Of a stretch of DNA of 64,000 nt, positions 34,875 through 49,892 are shown in pieces (the first letter of the stretch is position 1; each line of letters starts with the position of its first letter). The stretch is from Tricholomella constricta (taxonomy: Eukaryota > Basidiomycota > Agaricomycetes > Agaricales > Lyophyllaceae): assembly GCA_013368375.1 (NCBI GenBank), contig JAACJP010000071.1, forward strand, positions 22,892 through 86,891, in the 5' to 3' direction. The notes below the pieces were generated by a model. It ran no database searches. It worked only from the letters and a program-made list of their open reading frames with translations, and had not been told where the DNA came from. Both the position numbers and the translations under genes were made by a program.

Positions 34875-37800
34875 CGTTTGAGGTTCCCATTGCTCAGAAG
34901 CATCCCGGTACGCGTCAATCCTCGACAAAGGATCTTGAAGAGCTTATTCAAGACATATCTCGACGTTGTGCACGTCAAACTCGGCGGAAAGAGGTCCTTG
35001 TCAAAGTTGTGGGGGAGAGGGATAAGAGGATGATCCGGTGCTGGTTAACGGTTGAGTTTCCCATTGCTCTAGATCGCTTATTCATTGTCTGCTCGTTGTG
35101 TATGGTGCTTCATGTATCAGTCTTCCTGCTGTACGCGACGATGGGACTACTGCTACTGGCGTCTTGGTAATATTAATAGATGGATTTATGAAGTCGGCAT
35201 AAGTTGGCATTATGTCACCCAATCTGGGGCATCGGGACATTGGCTTGACTCCGAGGGCCCCTCACTAAGGGAGTTGCTGCGCCCCCACCCCCAATGAACC
35301 CTTGTACGCGTCGATGGGACTACTGCTACTAGCGTCTTGGTAATATTAATAGATGGATTTATGAAGTCGGCATAAGTTGGCATTATGTCACCCAATCTGG
35401 GGCATCGGGACATTGGCTTGACTCCGAGGGCCCCTCACTAAGGGAGTTGCCGCGCCCCCACCCCCAATGAACCCTTGTACGCGACGATGGGACTACTGCT
35501 ACTAGCGTCTTGGTAGTATTAATAGATGGATTTATGTCGGCATCATTTGGCATTATTTGTCCCCATCTGGAGCTTCGGGATTTCGGCCTGTGACACCCTC
35601 ACTGAGGGTGCCGCGGTCCCCTCACCTTTTGCATTCTCCAATTCGTTTGAGTTACTTGAGGGTGCCGCGCTTCCCTCACCATTATTTATTAGTCCGTGGT
35701 ACCCACTGCATGGTTGTCTGATTGTTATTTCACCCAATCTGGGGCATCGGGACGGTGGCTCATGACTCCGAGGGCCCCTCACTGAGGGCGTTGCCGCGCC
35801 CCCACCCCCAATGAACCCTTGTACGCGACGATGGGACTACTGCTACTAGCGTCTTGGTAATATTAATAGATGGATTTATGAAGTCGGCATAAGTTGGCAT
35901 TATGTCACCCAATCTGGGGCTTCGGGACATTGGCTTGACTCCGAGGGCCCCTCACTAAGGGAGTTGCTGCGCCCCCACCCCCAATGAACCCTTGTACGCG
36001 TCGATGGGACTACTGCTACTAGCGGTTTGGTAATATTAATAGATGGATTTATGAAGTCGGCATAAGTTGGCATTATGTCACCCAATCTGGGGCTTCGGGA
36101 CATTAGCTTGACTCCGAGGGCCCCTCACTAAGGGAGTTGCCGCGCCACCCTCCCCCCCCCCTAATGAACTCTTGTACGCGACGATGGGACTACTGTTACT
36201 ATTGTCTTGGTAGTATTAATGGATGGATTTATGAAGTCGGCATAAGTTGGGATTATTTGAGGCAATCTGGGACTTCGGGACTTCGGCATGTGACACCCTC
36301 ACTGAGGGCGCCGCGGTCCCCTCACCTTTTGCATTCTTCAATTCGTTTCAGTTACTTGAGGGTGCCGCGCTTCCCTCACCTTTATTTATTAGTCCGTGGT
36401 ACCCACTGCATGGTTGTCTGATTGTTATTTCGCGCGATCTGGGGTTTCGGGACATTGGCTTGACACCGAGGGCCCGTCGCTGAGGGGAGTGCCGCGCCCC
36501 CCCAATGAATCGATTGGTTGTCTCTGGTAACTTCAGAAGCATCCCGGTACGCGTCAATCCTCGACAAAGGACCTTGAAGAGCTTATTCAAGACATATCTC
36601 GACATTGTGCACGCCAAACTCGGCGGAAAGAGGGCCTTGTCAAAGTTGTGGGGGAGAGGGATAAGAGGACGATCCGGAGGATTGAAGGTTAACGGTTGAG
36701 GTTCCCATTGCTCAGAAGCATCCCGGTACGCGTCAATCCTCGACAAAGGACCTTGAAGAGCTTATTCAAGACATATCTCGACGTTGTGCACGTCAAACTC
36801 GGCGGAAAGAGGGCCTTGTCAAAGTTGTGGGGGAGAGGGATAAGAGGACGATCCGGAGGATTGAAGGTTAACGGTTGAGGTTCCCATTGCTCAGAAGCAT
36901 CCCGGTACGCGTCAATCCTCGACAAAGGATCTTGAAGAGCTTCTTCAAGACATATCCGACGTTGTGCACGTGAAACTCGGCGGAATGAGGGCCTTGTCAA
37001 AGTTGTGGGGGAGAGGGATAAGAGGATGATCCGGTGCTGGTTAACGGTTGAGTTTCCCAATGCTCTAGATCGCTTATTCAGGGTCTGCTCGTTGTGTATG
37101 GTGCTTCATGTATCAGTCTTCCTGCTGTACGCGACGATGGGACTACTGCTACTGGCGTCTTGGTAATATTAATAGATGGATTTATGAAGTCGGCATAAGT
37201 TGGCATTATGTCACCCAATCTGGGGCATCGGGACATTGGCTTGACTCCGAGGGCCCCTCACTAAGGGAGTTGCTGCGCCCCCACCCCCAATGAACCCTTG
37301 TACGCGTCGATGGGACTACTGCTACTAGCGTCTTGGTAATATTAATAGATGGATTTATGAAGTCGGCATAAGTTGGCATTATGTCACCCAATCTGGGGCA
37401 TCGGGACATTGGCTTGACTCCGAGGGCCCCTCACTAAGGGAGTTGCTGCGCCCCCACCCCCAATGAACCCTTGTACGCGTCGATGGGACTACTGCTACTA
37501 GCGTCTTGGTAATATTAATAGATGGATTTATGAAGTCGGCATAAGTTGGCATTATGTCACCCAATCTGGGGCATCGGGACATTGGCTTGACTCCGAGGGC
37601 CCCTCACTAAGGGAGTTGCCGCGCCCCCACCCCCAATGAACCCTTGTACGCGACGATGGGACTACTGCTACTAGCGTCTTGGTAGTATTAATAGATGGAT
37701 TTATGTCGGCATCATTTAGCATTATTTGTCCCCATCTGGAGCTTCGGGATTTCGGCCTGTGACACCCTCACTGAGGGTGCCGCGGTCCCCTCACCTTTTG

Positions 37801-38478
37801 CATTCTCCAATTCGCTTGAGTTACTTGAGGGTGCCGCGCTTCCCTCACCTTTATTTATTAGTCCGTGGTACCCACTGCATGGTTGTCTGATTGTTATTTC
37901 ACCCAATCTGGGGCATCGGGACGGTGGCTCATGACTCCGAGGGCCCCTCACTGAGGGCGTTGCCGCGCCCCCACCCCCAATGAACCCTTGTACGCGACGA
38001 TGGGACTACTACTACTAGCGTCTTGGTAGTATAATAGACGGATTTATGAAGTCGGCATAAGTTGGCATCATTTCACCCAATCTGGGGCTTCGGGACATTG
38101 GCTTGACTCCGAGGACCCCTCACTAAGGGGGTTGCCGCGCCCCCATTGTACGCGACGATGGGACTACTGCTACTAGCGTCTTGGTAGCATTCATGGATGG
38201 ATTTATAAAGTCGGCATAAGTTGGCATTATTTGTCCCCATCTGGGGCTTCGGGATTTCGGCCTGTGACACCCTCACTGAGGGTGCCGCGGTCCCCTCACC
38301 TTTTGCATTCTCCAATTCGTTTGAATTACTTGAGGGTGCCGCGCTTCCCTCACCATTATTTATTAGTCCGTGGTACCCACTGCATGGTTGTCTGATTGTT
38401 ATTTCGCCCGATCTGGGGTTTCGGGACATTGGCTTGACACCGAGGGCCCGCCGCTGAGGGGGGTGCCGCGCCCCCCCA
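34875..38478. repeat. 173-bp satellite with MCM4 end fusions
   Basis: Head-to-tail units of about 173 bp contain GATGGGACTACTGCTACTAG, GGATTTATGAAGTCGGCATA, CACCCAATCTGGGGC and a broken palindrome CCCTCACTAAGGG. Spacing is 173 bp at 37206/37379, for example. A longer form carries the intact palindrome (35595, 36295, 37764, 38268). Set into it are four short MCM4 fusions (see separate entry at 36528). Pro/Ser-rich open frames such as GEGTAAPSVRVSQAEIPK are read-outs of the repeat on the minus strand and are not genes. Confidence 0.9.
36528..37070 (+). repeat. MCM4: 176-bp mini-array of MCM4 end fusions
   Basis: Each unit joins the first piece of the MCM4 copies (RSIPVRVNPRQRTLKSLFKT, DVVHVKLGG) directly to the last coding piece (the GGCCTTGTCAAAGTTGTGGG string coding for GLVKVV in the full copies, here in another frame), then runs past the stop into GGTTCCCATTGCTCAGAAGC, which leads into the next unit. 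Units start near 36528, 36704 and 36880. Single similar fusions lie at 34895-35050, 40690-40840 and 44487-44637. They are internal-deletion products that keep only the two ends of the gene fragment. Confidence 0.8.
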
Positions 38479-40668
<2,190 letters not shown>

Positions 40669-42275
40669 CGGTTGAGGTTCCCATTGCTCAGAAGCATCCC
40701 GGTACGCGTCAATCCTCGACAAAGGATCTTGAAGAGCTTCTTCAAGACATATCCGACGTTGTGCACGTCAAACTCGGCGGAATGAGGGCCTTGTCAAAGT
40801 TGTGGGGGAGAGGGATAAGAGGACGATCCGGTGCTGGTTAACGGTTGAGTTTCCCATTGCTCTAGATCGCTTATTCATTGTCTGCTCGTTGTGTATGGTG
40901 CTTCATGTATCAGTCTTCCTGCTGTACGCAACGATGGGACTACTGCTACTTCTTGGTAGTATTAATAGATGGATTTATGAAGTCGGCATAAGTTGGCATT
41001 ATTTGTCCCCATCTGGGGCTTCGGGATTTCGGCCTGTGACACCCTCACTGAGGGTGCCGCGGTCCCCTCACCTTTTGCATTCTCCAATTCGTTTGAATTA
41101 CTTGAGGGTGCCGCGCTTCCCTCACCATTATTTATTAGTCCGTGGTACCCACTGCATGGTTGTCTGATTGTTATTTTACCCAATCTGGGGCATCGGGACG
41201 GTGGCTCATGACTCCGAGGGCCCCTCACTGAGGGTGCCGTGCTCCCGCGCTCCCCCAATGAACTCTTGTACGCGTCGATGGGACTACTGCTACTAGCGTC
41301 TTGGTAATATTAATAGATGGATTTATGAAGTCGGCATAAGTTGGCATTATGTCACCCATCTGGGGCATCGGGACATTGGCTTGACTCCGAGGGCCCCTCA
41401 CTAAGGGAGTTGCCGCGCCCCCACCCCCAGTGAACCCTTGTAGGCGACGATGGGACTACTGCTACTAGCGTCTTGGTAGTATTAATAGACGGATTTATGA
41501 AGTCGGCATAAGTTGGCATTATTTGTCCCCATCTGGGGCTTCGGGATTTCGGCCTGTGACACCCTCACTGAGGGTGCCGCGGTCCCCTCACCTTTTGCAT
41601 TCTTCAATTCGCTTGAGTTACTTGAGGGTGCCGCGCTTCCCTCACCTTTATTTATTAGTCCGTGGTACCCACTGCATGGTTGTCTGATTGTTATTTCACC
41701 CAATCTGGGGCATCGGGACGGTGGCTCATGACTCCGAGGGCCCCTCACTGAGGGCGTTGCCGCGCCCCCACCCCCAATGAACCCTTGTACGCGACGATGG
41801 GACTACTACTACTAGCGTCTTGGTAGTATAATAGACGGATTTATGAAGTCGGCATAAGTTGGCATCATTTCACCCAATCTGGGGCTTCGGGACATTGGCT
41901 TGACTCCGAGGACCCCTCACTAAGGGGGTTGCCGCGCCCCCATTGTACGCGACGATGGGACTACTGCTACTAGCGTCTTGGTAGCATTCATGGATGGATT
42001 TATAAAGTCGGCATAAGTTGGCATTATTTGTCCCCATCTGGGGCTTCGGGATTTCGGCCTGTGACACCCTCACTGAGGGTGCCGCGGTCCCCTCACCTTT
42101 TGCATTCTCCAATTCGTTTGAATTACTTGAGGGTGCCGCGCTTCCCTCACCATTATTTATTAGTCCGTGGTACCCACTGCATGGTTGTCTGATTGTTATT
42201 TCGCCCGATCTGGGGTTTCGGGACATTGGCTTGACACCGAGGGCCCGCCGCTGAGGGGGGTGCCGCGCCCCCCCA
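40669..42275. repeat. Satellite between MCM4 copies B and C
   Basis: 173-bp family units and long-form units with intact palindromes near 41040 and 41567 and 42066. One MCM4 end fusion sits at 40690-40840. No gene. Confidence 0.85.
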
Positions 42276-44465
<2,190 letters not shown>

Positions 44466-45950
44466 CGGTTGAGGTTCCCATTGCTCAGAAGCATCCCGGT
44501 ACGCGTCAATCCTCGACAAAGGATCTTGAAGAGCTTCTTCAAGACATATCCGACGTTGTGCACGTCAAACTCGGCGGAATGAGGGCCTTGTCAAAGTTGT
44601 GGGGGAGAGGGATAAGAGGACGATCCGGTGCTGGTTAACGGTTGAGTTTCCCATTGCTCTAGATCGCTTATTCATTGTCTGCTCGTTGTGTATGGTGCTT
44701 CATGTATCAGTCTTCCTGCTGTACGCAACGATGGGACTACTGCTACTTCTTGGTAGTATTAATAGATGGATTTATGAAGTCGGCATAAGTTGGCATTATT
44801 TGTCCCCATCTGGGGCTTCGGGATTTCGGCCTGTGACACCCTCACTGAGGGTGCCGCGGTCCCCTCACCTTTTGCATTCTCCAATTCGTTTGAATTACTT
44901 GAGGGTGCCGCGCTTCCCTCACCATTATTTATTAGTCCGTGGTACCCACTGCATGGTTGTCTGATTGTTATTTTACCCAATCTGGGGCATCGGGACGGTG
45001 GCTCATGACTCCGAGGGCCCCTCACTGAGGGTGCCGTGCTCCCGCGCTCCCCCAATGAACTCTTGTACGCGTCGATGGGACTACTGCTACTAGCGTCTTG
45101 GTAATATTAATAGATGGATTTATGAAGTCGGCATAAGTTGGCATTATGTCACCCATCTGGGGCATCGGGACATTGGCTTGACTCCGAGGGCCCCTCACTA
45201 AGGGAGTTGCCGCGCCCCCACCCCCAGTGAACCCTTGTAGGCGACGATGGGACTACTGCTACTAGCGTCTTGGTAGTATTAATAGACGGATTTATGAAGT
45301 CGGCATAAGTTGGCATTATTTGTCCCCATCTGGGGCTTCGGGATTTCGGCCTGTGACACCCTCACTGAGGGTGCCGCGGTCCCCTCACCTTTTGCATTCT
45401 TCAATTCGTTTCAGTTACTTGAGGGTGCCGCGCTTCCCATTTTTATTTATTAGTCCGTGGTACCCACTGCATGGTTGTCTGATTCTTATTTCACCCAATC
45501 TGGGGCATCGGGACATTGGCTTCACTCCGAGGGCCCTCACTGAGGGCGTTGCCGCGCCCCCACCCCCAATGAACCCTTGTACGCGACGATGGGACTACTG
45601 CTACTAGCGCCTTGGTAGTATTAATAGATGGATTTATGAACTCGGTATGTCGTCGGCAATATTTCACCCAATCTGGGACTTCGGGACGTCGACATGACAC
45701 CGAGGGCCCCTCAGTGAGGGTGCCGCTGTCCCCTCACCTTTTGCATTCTCCAATTCGTTTCAGTTACTTGACGGTGCCGCGCTCCCCTCACCTTTTGCAT
45801 TCCCTAGTCCGTGGTACCCACTCCATGGTTGCCTGATTGTTATTTCACCTAACCTGGGGCTTCGGGATTTTGGCCCTTGACATTTGTATACTTGAGTTAC
45901 TTATGTAACGTAGTCAGTTATAATCAATTCCAATTCCAATTTCTGGAGCA
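44466..45950. repeat. Right edge of the MCM4-associated satellite
   Basis: Satellite units continue to about 45870 with growing divergence (GTGACATTTG-type end, palindromes near 44837, 45359 and a reverse-centre CCCTCAGTGAGGG at 45711). One MCM4 end fusion lies at 44487-44637. After about 45870 the sequence becomes unique and A/T-richer. Confidence 0.8.
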
Positions 45951-46025
45951 CTGTACCCTATGCAACTTTGGCAAGATCACTTGATAGACAACAGTGACAA
46001 TGATAGAGACATCTGGCTATGCTAT

Positions 46026-46659
46026 TTACGCGGAACTGGGATGCTTTCCATAGGTAAGTATAGAGAGAATTGTGCGTCCATGCGGGAACAAGATCAGTGG
46101 TGCATTGTCTATCAAACTAATCATATTTGTCGCCGCGACTACTTCCTGCGACTGCGCATGCCTGCGCGCGGCTTCCAAGCGAGTGAGCTGGTCGGAGTCA
46201 GGGTCAGCCGAAGCACCTTGGGTCCGCAATTGTTCTCGGAGGTTGTATATTTTCGAGTCAATGGTGAGGCGGCGCAATGCAAGTTCGTGGAGGGATTGCG
46301 AGACATTTCGGATTTCTGGGAGTGCGAAATGAACAAGGTGACATAAGTTTGATATCTCCGACAGACTCACCTGAGGGGACCAAAGGCAAAGCCTGGATAA
46401 AATCCTTGACTTGCTGCTGTCTTACCAGTTGATATTCACACGAAGTGGTCACCCCAAGGCATTTGACACACGGGTGGCCCCAGGCTAGGAAAACGCATGT
46501 GGTGCCGCTGTCCTGGCATGCGGCGCATGGCCGCGGTTTATTCTACGGGGGCGAAGAAGGTATTAGACATGGCCAAGTCATGAATTTCGAACTACCTACC
46601 TCGCCGGCGGAACGTTGGGAACGAAGGGAGGGAAATGTCGTACCGGAGAATGATTGCAT
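46026..46659 (-). CDS. Zn2Cys6-like small protein with coiled coil (173 aa)
   Basis: Exons 46659-46600, 46542-46371 and 46315-46026 join in phase (522 nt, stop included) through introns with GTAGGT..CGTAG and GTGAGT..CCCAG borders. Residues about 26-53 carry six cysteines spaced C-x2-C-x6-C-x8-C-x2-C-x6-C (CAACQDSGTTC ... CVKCLGVTTSC), the pattern of the fungal Zn2Cys6 DNA-binding cluster. Downstream, EIRNVSQSLHELALRRLTID and the following DSKIYNLREQL form a likely coiled coil, which in this class dimerises the cluster. There is no large transcription-factor middle domain. The start is the first ATG that keeps the frame through exon 1. It probably binds DNA as a dimer; the target is unknown. 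It lies downstream of two other minus-strand genes for nucleic-acid proteins. Confidence 0.75.
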
Positions 46660-47246
46660 GTCAGAAAATATGGGCCTTTTGTGCGCCGAATCAACCCCCT
46701 TTTATAATCACTTCATACACCACGGCCGACCTGTTTTGTGCAAGTGAAGTTGAGCACCATGCGACCTTTGAAGGGTTGCATGCGATGATTTTATGCTTCT
46801 ATCCATGCTTACCGAGGAATTACCACGGGTCAAGTGAAAGAAGGAAGTTGAGATGCCTGTCCGAATAGGCGCATAGGGGCCAGGCAGGAAATGTGGTCAG
46901 CGGTTATCGGTAAGAGAGCGCACGAGTATTGTAGTGTGCAGTAAAAGTACGATATTGATCCAGAGAAGGATGAACAGGGGCTGAAAGAGCTTTGCATGTG
47001 CCAGGTTGGGGCCTGTACTCGTGGGGAAGAACGTGAGCCGCGGGACATGCCCGCTTCAGATCCCCTGAGGATGTTCGCATACGAGTACTTAGAGCATTCA
47101 CGGAGCTATCAAGTGGGACCACAATACGGCATTTATTTGGTGGCAAGTAATACAATGAAAGCGATGCGAAACAACGTAAAAAGTGCAGTAGGAAATCGGC
47201 GAGCAACAAGAGCTAGTGTGGTCAGTCCTGATCACTCGACATTCTC
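46660..47246. other. Intergenic, no supported gene
   Basis: Short open frames exist on both strands (for example 46996-47250 plus), but none has splice support or a recognisable motif. It should contain the promoter of the 173-residue gene; no TATA-like box stands out. Confidence 0.5.
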
Positions 47247-48717
47247 CTAATCGGGCAGGTCTGGCGGAAAAAAAAAAAGAGGAAAGTGAGTCAAGGATTC
47301 TAAGGATGCGGAGAATTTGTCCAACTCACCATCGAAATCGTGAGGACCCGTGGGAATGGATCCCTCCTTCAACAAGTAGAAGTAGCCAAAGACAATTGCG
47401 ACATGATTGGCGATGCGCATGTCCGTGTTGAAGATGTTGGTGCCAGTTATCCAGCGTGCATAAGTGACGCTGTCGATGGGGTCAGGAGGAAGCCCGAGGA
47501 ATGGGAAGACCTTCTCTCTGATAGCTTTACAGCGATTCACGATGTAAACGAGACCTCGCCACCAGTCTAGGTGCTGAGTTTCGTAGCATTTTGTCTTGTA
47601 GGGAGACAGGTGTGCGAAACGCGGAAGGGGGTTGGGACAGAGGCACGACCAGCATCCATCAAACGATAGACACCTGATGTGGTCCCGGAAGTGTATTCTA
47701 TAGTGGTCCGTCCTCCAAGACATGCCTGATGTGCACTTGTTGAGGTTGTCATGGGAGCTGGTCATCTGGATACCGAGGACGGAGTGGGTGACGCATGTAG
47801 GGAGCATGGGGACGAGGCATTCTGCAATGAAATCGAGGATGGCGTCGGGAAATCGGTGTTCGCGAAATACCGAGTGCAAGATACGGTTGATCAGGACTCC
47901 CTTGGAGTTGTGGAAGAGTATCGGAGATGAAGCGGGCCCGGAAGAAAAGGATGTCGACGACGATGGCGCAGAAGCAGTGTTAGCGTCGCGAGAGCTGCTG
48001 GCTCTCTTGGAGTTGCGGATTAGGATCGGAGATGAAGCGGACCCGGAAGAACGGGATGTCGACGACGATGGCGCAGAAGCAGTGTTAATGTTGCGGGAGT
48101 TGCTGAAAAGAGCGGAGTGGGATTGGGTTGCGAAAGGGGAAGACGAGTGGAGAGGCGGGGAGGAGGAGGAGGGCAGCTCGACAGTTTTCGCCAAGTCCGG
48201 CACAGCGGTGTTGGGAAACTGCAACTCGGGATCGGAGACATCTCCTTTTCTAAGAATGGGGGGATGGCGGAGAGCGGGAGATAACGATCGACTTGCTCTA
48301 CGTTTCAACGGAGGCTCTCCGTCGTCGTTCGACGTTGAAAAGAAAGCAGCGATCCACCCCTGAGCGCCTTGTTAGCGTCGTCAAAGAGTGGGGGAAGACG
48401 GCGAACCGACTTGCCATTAAGTGGTACCCGTTCATGTGGGCGACCAACTTTCCAAAGGAATCTTCAAACTCGCAATCAAAGTATGGGCAGCGGAAGTGTC
48501 CCGTGTCCGGCTTTCTACGTAATCGAAAAGGTAATCCTTGGCGTATCCTGTCGTCAGTATAAGCGTTGATAGGCAGAGGGACACACAGACCGAGTACCGA
48601 AACACAGAGAAGAGGCTCAGAGTCGTGGGAAGTGACGTGGGCGGTCATGTCCTCCACTACGAGGAATTGTTGAGCGCAGGCGGGGCACGCCACACTATAA
48701 TTGAAATGGTTCGACAT
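47247..48717 (-). CDS. Two-C2H2-finger protein, unrecognised C-terminal domain (453 aa)
   Basis: ATG at 48717 opens MSNHFNYSVACPACAQQF. Finger 1 is C-x2-C-x12-H-x3-H (residues about 11-31) and finger 2, CPYFDCEFEDSFGKLVAHMN then GYH, is C-x4-C-x11-H-x4-H near residues 75-98. A Ser/Pro-rich linker with a tandem duplication follows (ANTASAPSSSTSFSSGPASS type, twice). Then comes a conserved-looking C-terminal domain with CWSCLCPNPLPRF, HLDWWRGLVYIVNRCKAIRE and a Tyr/Phe-rich end. Exons 48717-48400, 48359-47330 and 47260-47247 give 1,362 nt in phase. The first intron uses a poor donor (GTCTTC), so a one-base frameshift instead of an intron cannot be excluded. The linker duplication is visible in DNA at 47930-48080. 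Likely nuclear; function unknown. Confidence 0.6.
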
Positions 48718-49892
48718 TGCAAGGTTTTTGAGAAGGAGGAATTTGGAGCAAGGGAGGATGGCGGGAGGAATTTGGAGCAAGGAGGATGGCGCGCCAGCTT
48801 TTTAAAAGGCTCTCGATGAGGCCTGAGGCCTGAGGTTTTGTCATTCATTGCGTCACTCATCGAAATATTTTTTCAAGGAAGTACTGGACCCCGGCTTGAG
48901 TCTAGATGCGGGGACATGCAAGTGACATGAACTTGGCCTTCTTCGAAGCACTTTGCCATCCGGACCGTCCTGTTTGCGGTTCGAATGACGATTGATTGAA
49001 TGGATGGATGGATGGACTGAATACCCGCAGCGGTCCCGAAAAAGAACAAGCGAGGCATGACATTTCATAATGTATGCTTGGTGCCTGTGATTTGGAGCGC
49101 GCGCTTTGGAGATGGCTTGACTGGGAAGTTGCTTCCACGTCAAAGCTAGACACTATCACCTGTTATGGGGTTGAAAATGGTCGAGAGACTGAACAAACAT
49201 ATTGACACAGATCCTCAACCTGTCTTCGAGCGGCGCACCACAGCAGGCCCCACCACCGAGTTCGCTCTGGGCAAAGGACTCGCGTGCAATCGCGCACAGG
49301 GGGCAGCGCGCGACGGAGGCATCCGCGTTAACGACGAGCGATCGGCACAGATCGACACGAAGATCGACACCAGCGCACACCGTACTTGCGAGATCGTTCG
49401 CGGACAGTTACTTTTCATGTCAATTCTAAAAAAGGCAACAAGTTTGACAGGTGACAGACAGGCCACAACAAAGGCGGGCGGGACGGGGGCTTACCCATAT
49501 GTGGGTGTGCTCAGCTCTTCAAGCTTCAAGTCCTGATTGCACTGTGATTAGAGCCTCTAAAAAACGGTGCAGGGTGTGACGGGTCGACCCGCCGTTTGCG
49601 AAGGCGCCTGGCATCCGTTGAGGACACGTATCCAAATACAAGTATCTGCCTGTTCAAGAATTAAGCTTTAAGGTTCTAATAGGCGAAATGTCAGCGCTTC
49701 AGCCCCAAACCAGCCGAGCATCGGGGGAGCCGAGCAGGAGCCGAACAGGCCGCACACGTGCGCTTTTCCGAGACGGAAGTTGGAAAGACGGGCATTATGA
49801 TTAAATCAGGCACTTGTGCCGAGTACCTGCTCATTTAGTATGACCCGCAAATTGTATCTTAGGATGATTATTTGTAGGCCAACTGGAATGTC
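48718..49892. other. Intergenic between C2H2 gene and RecQ gene
   Basis: The interval holds one unsupported 123-codon plus-strand frame (49165-49536) rich in Thr/Arg and a minus-strand stretch CPLCAIARESFAQSELGGG. At 49589 lies CCGCCGTTTGCGAAGGCGC, which is nearly repeated at 61507. Promoter of the C2H2 gene and terminator of the RecQ gene are expected here but not marked by clear signals. Confidence 0.45.

Noticed and set aside
40962..41258. Recurrent Pro/Ser-rich minus-strand frames (GEGTAAPSVRVSQAEIPK type) throughout 33-46 kb
   Set aside because: They are translations of the palindrome satellite and recur with every unit; they share no gene structure.
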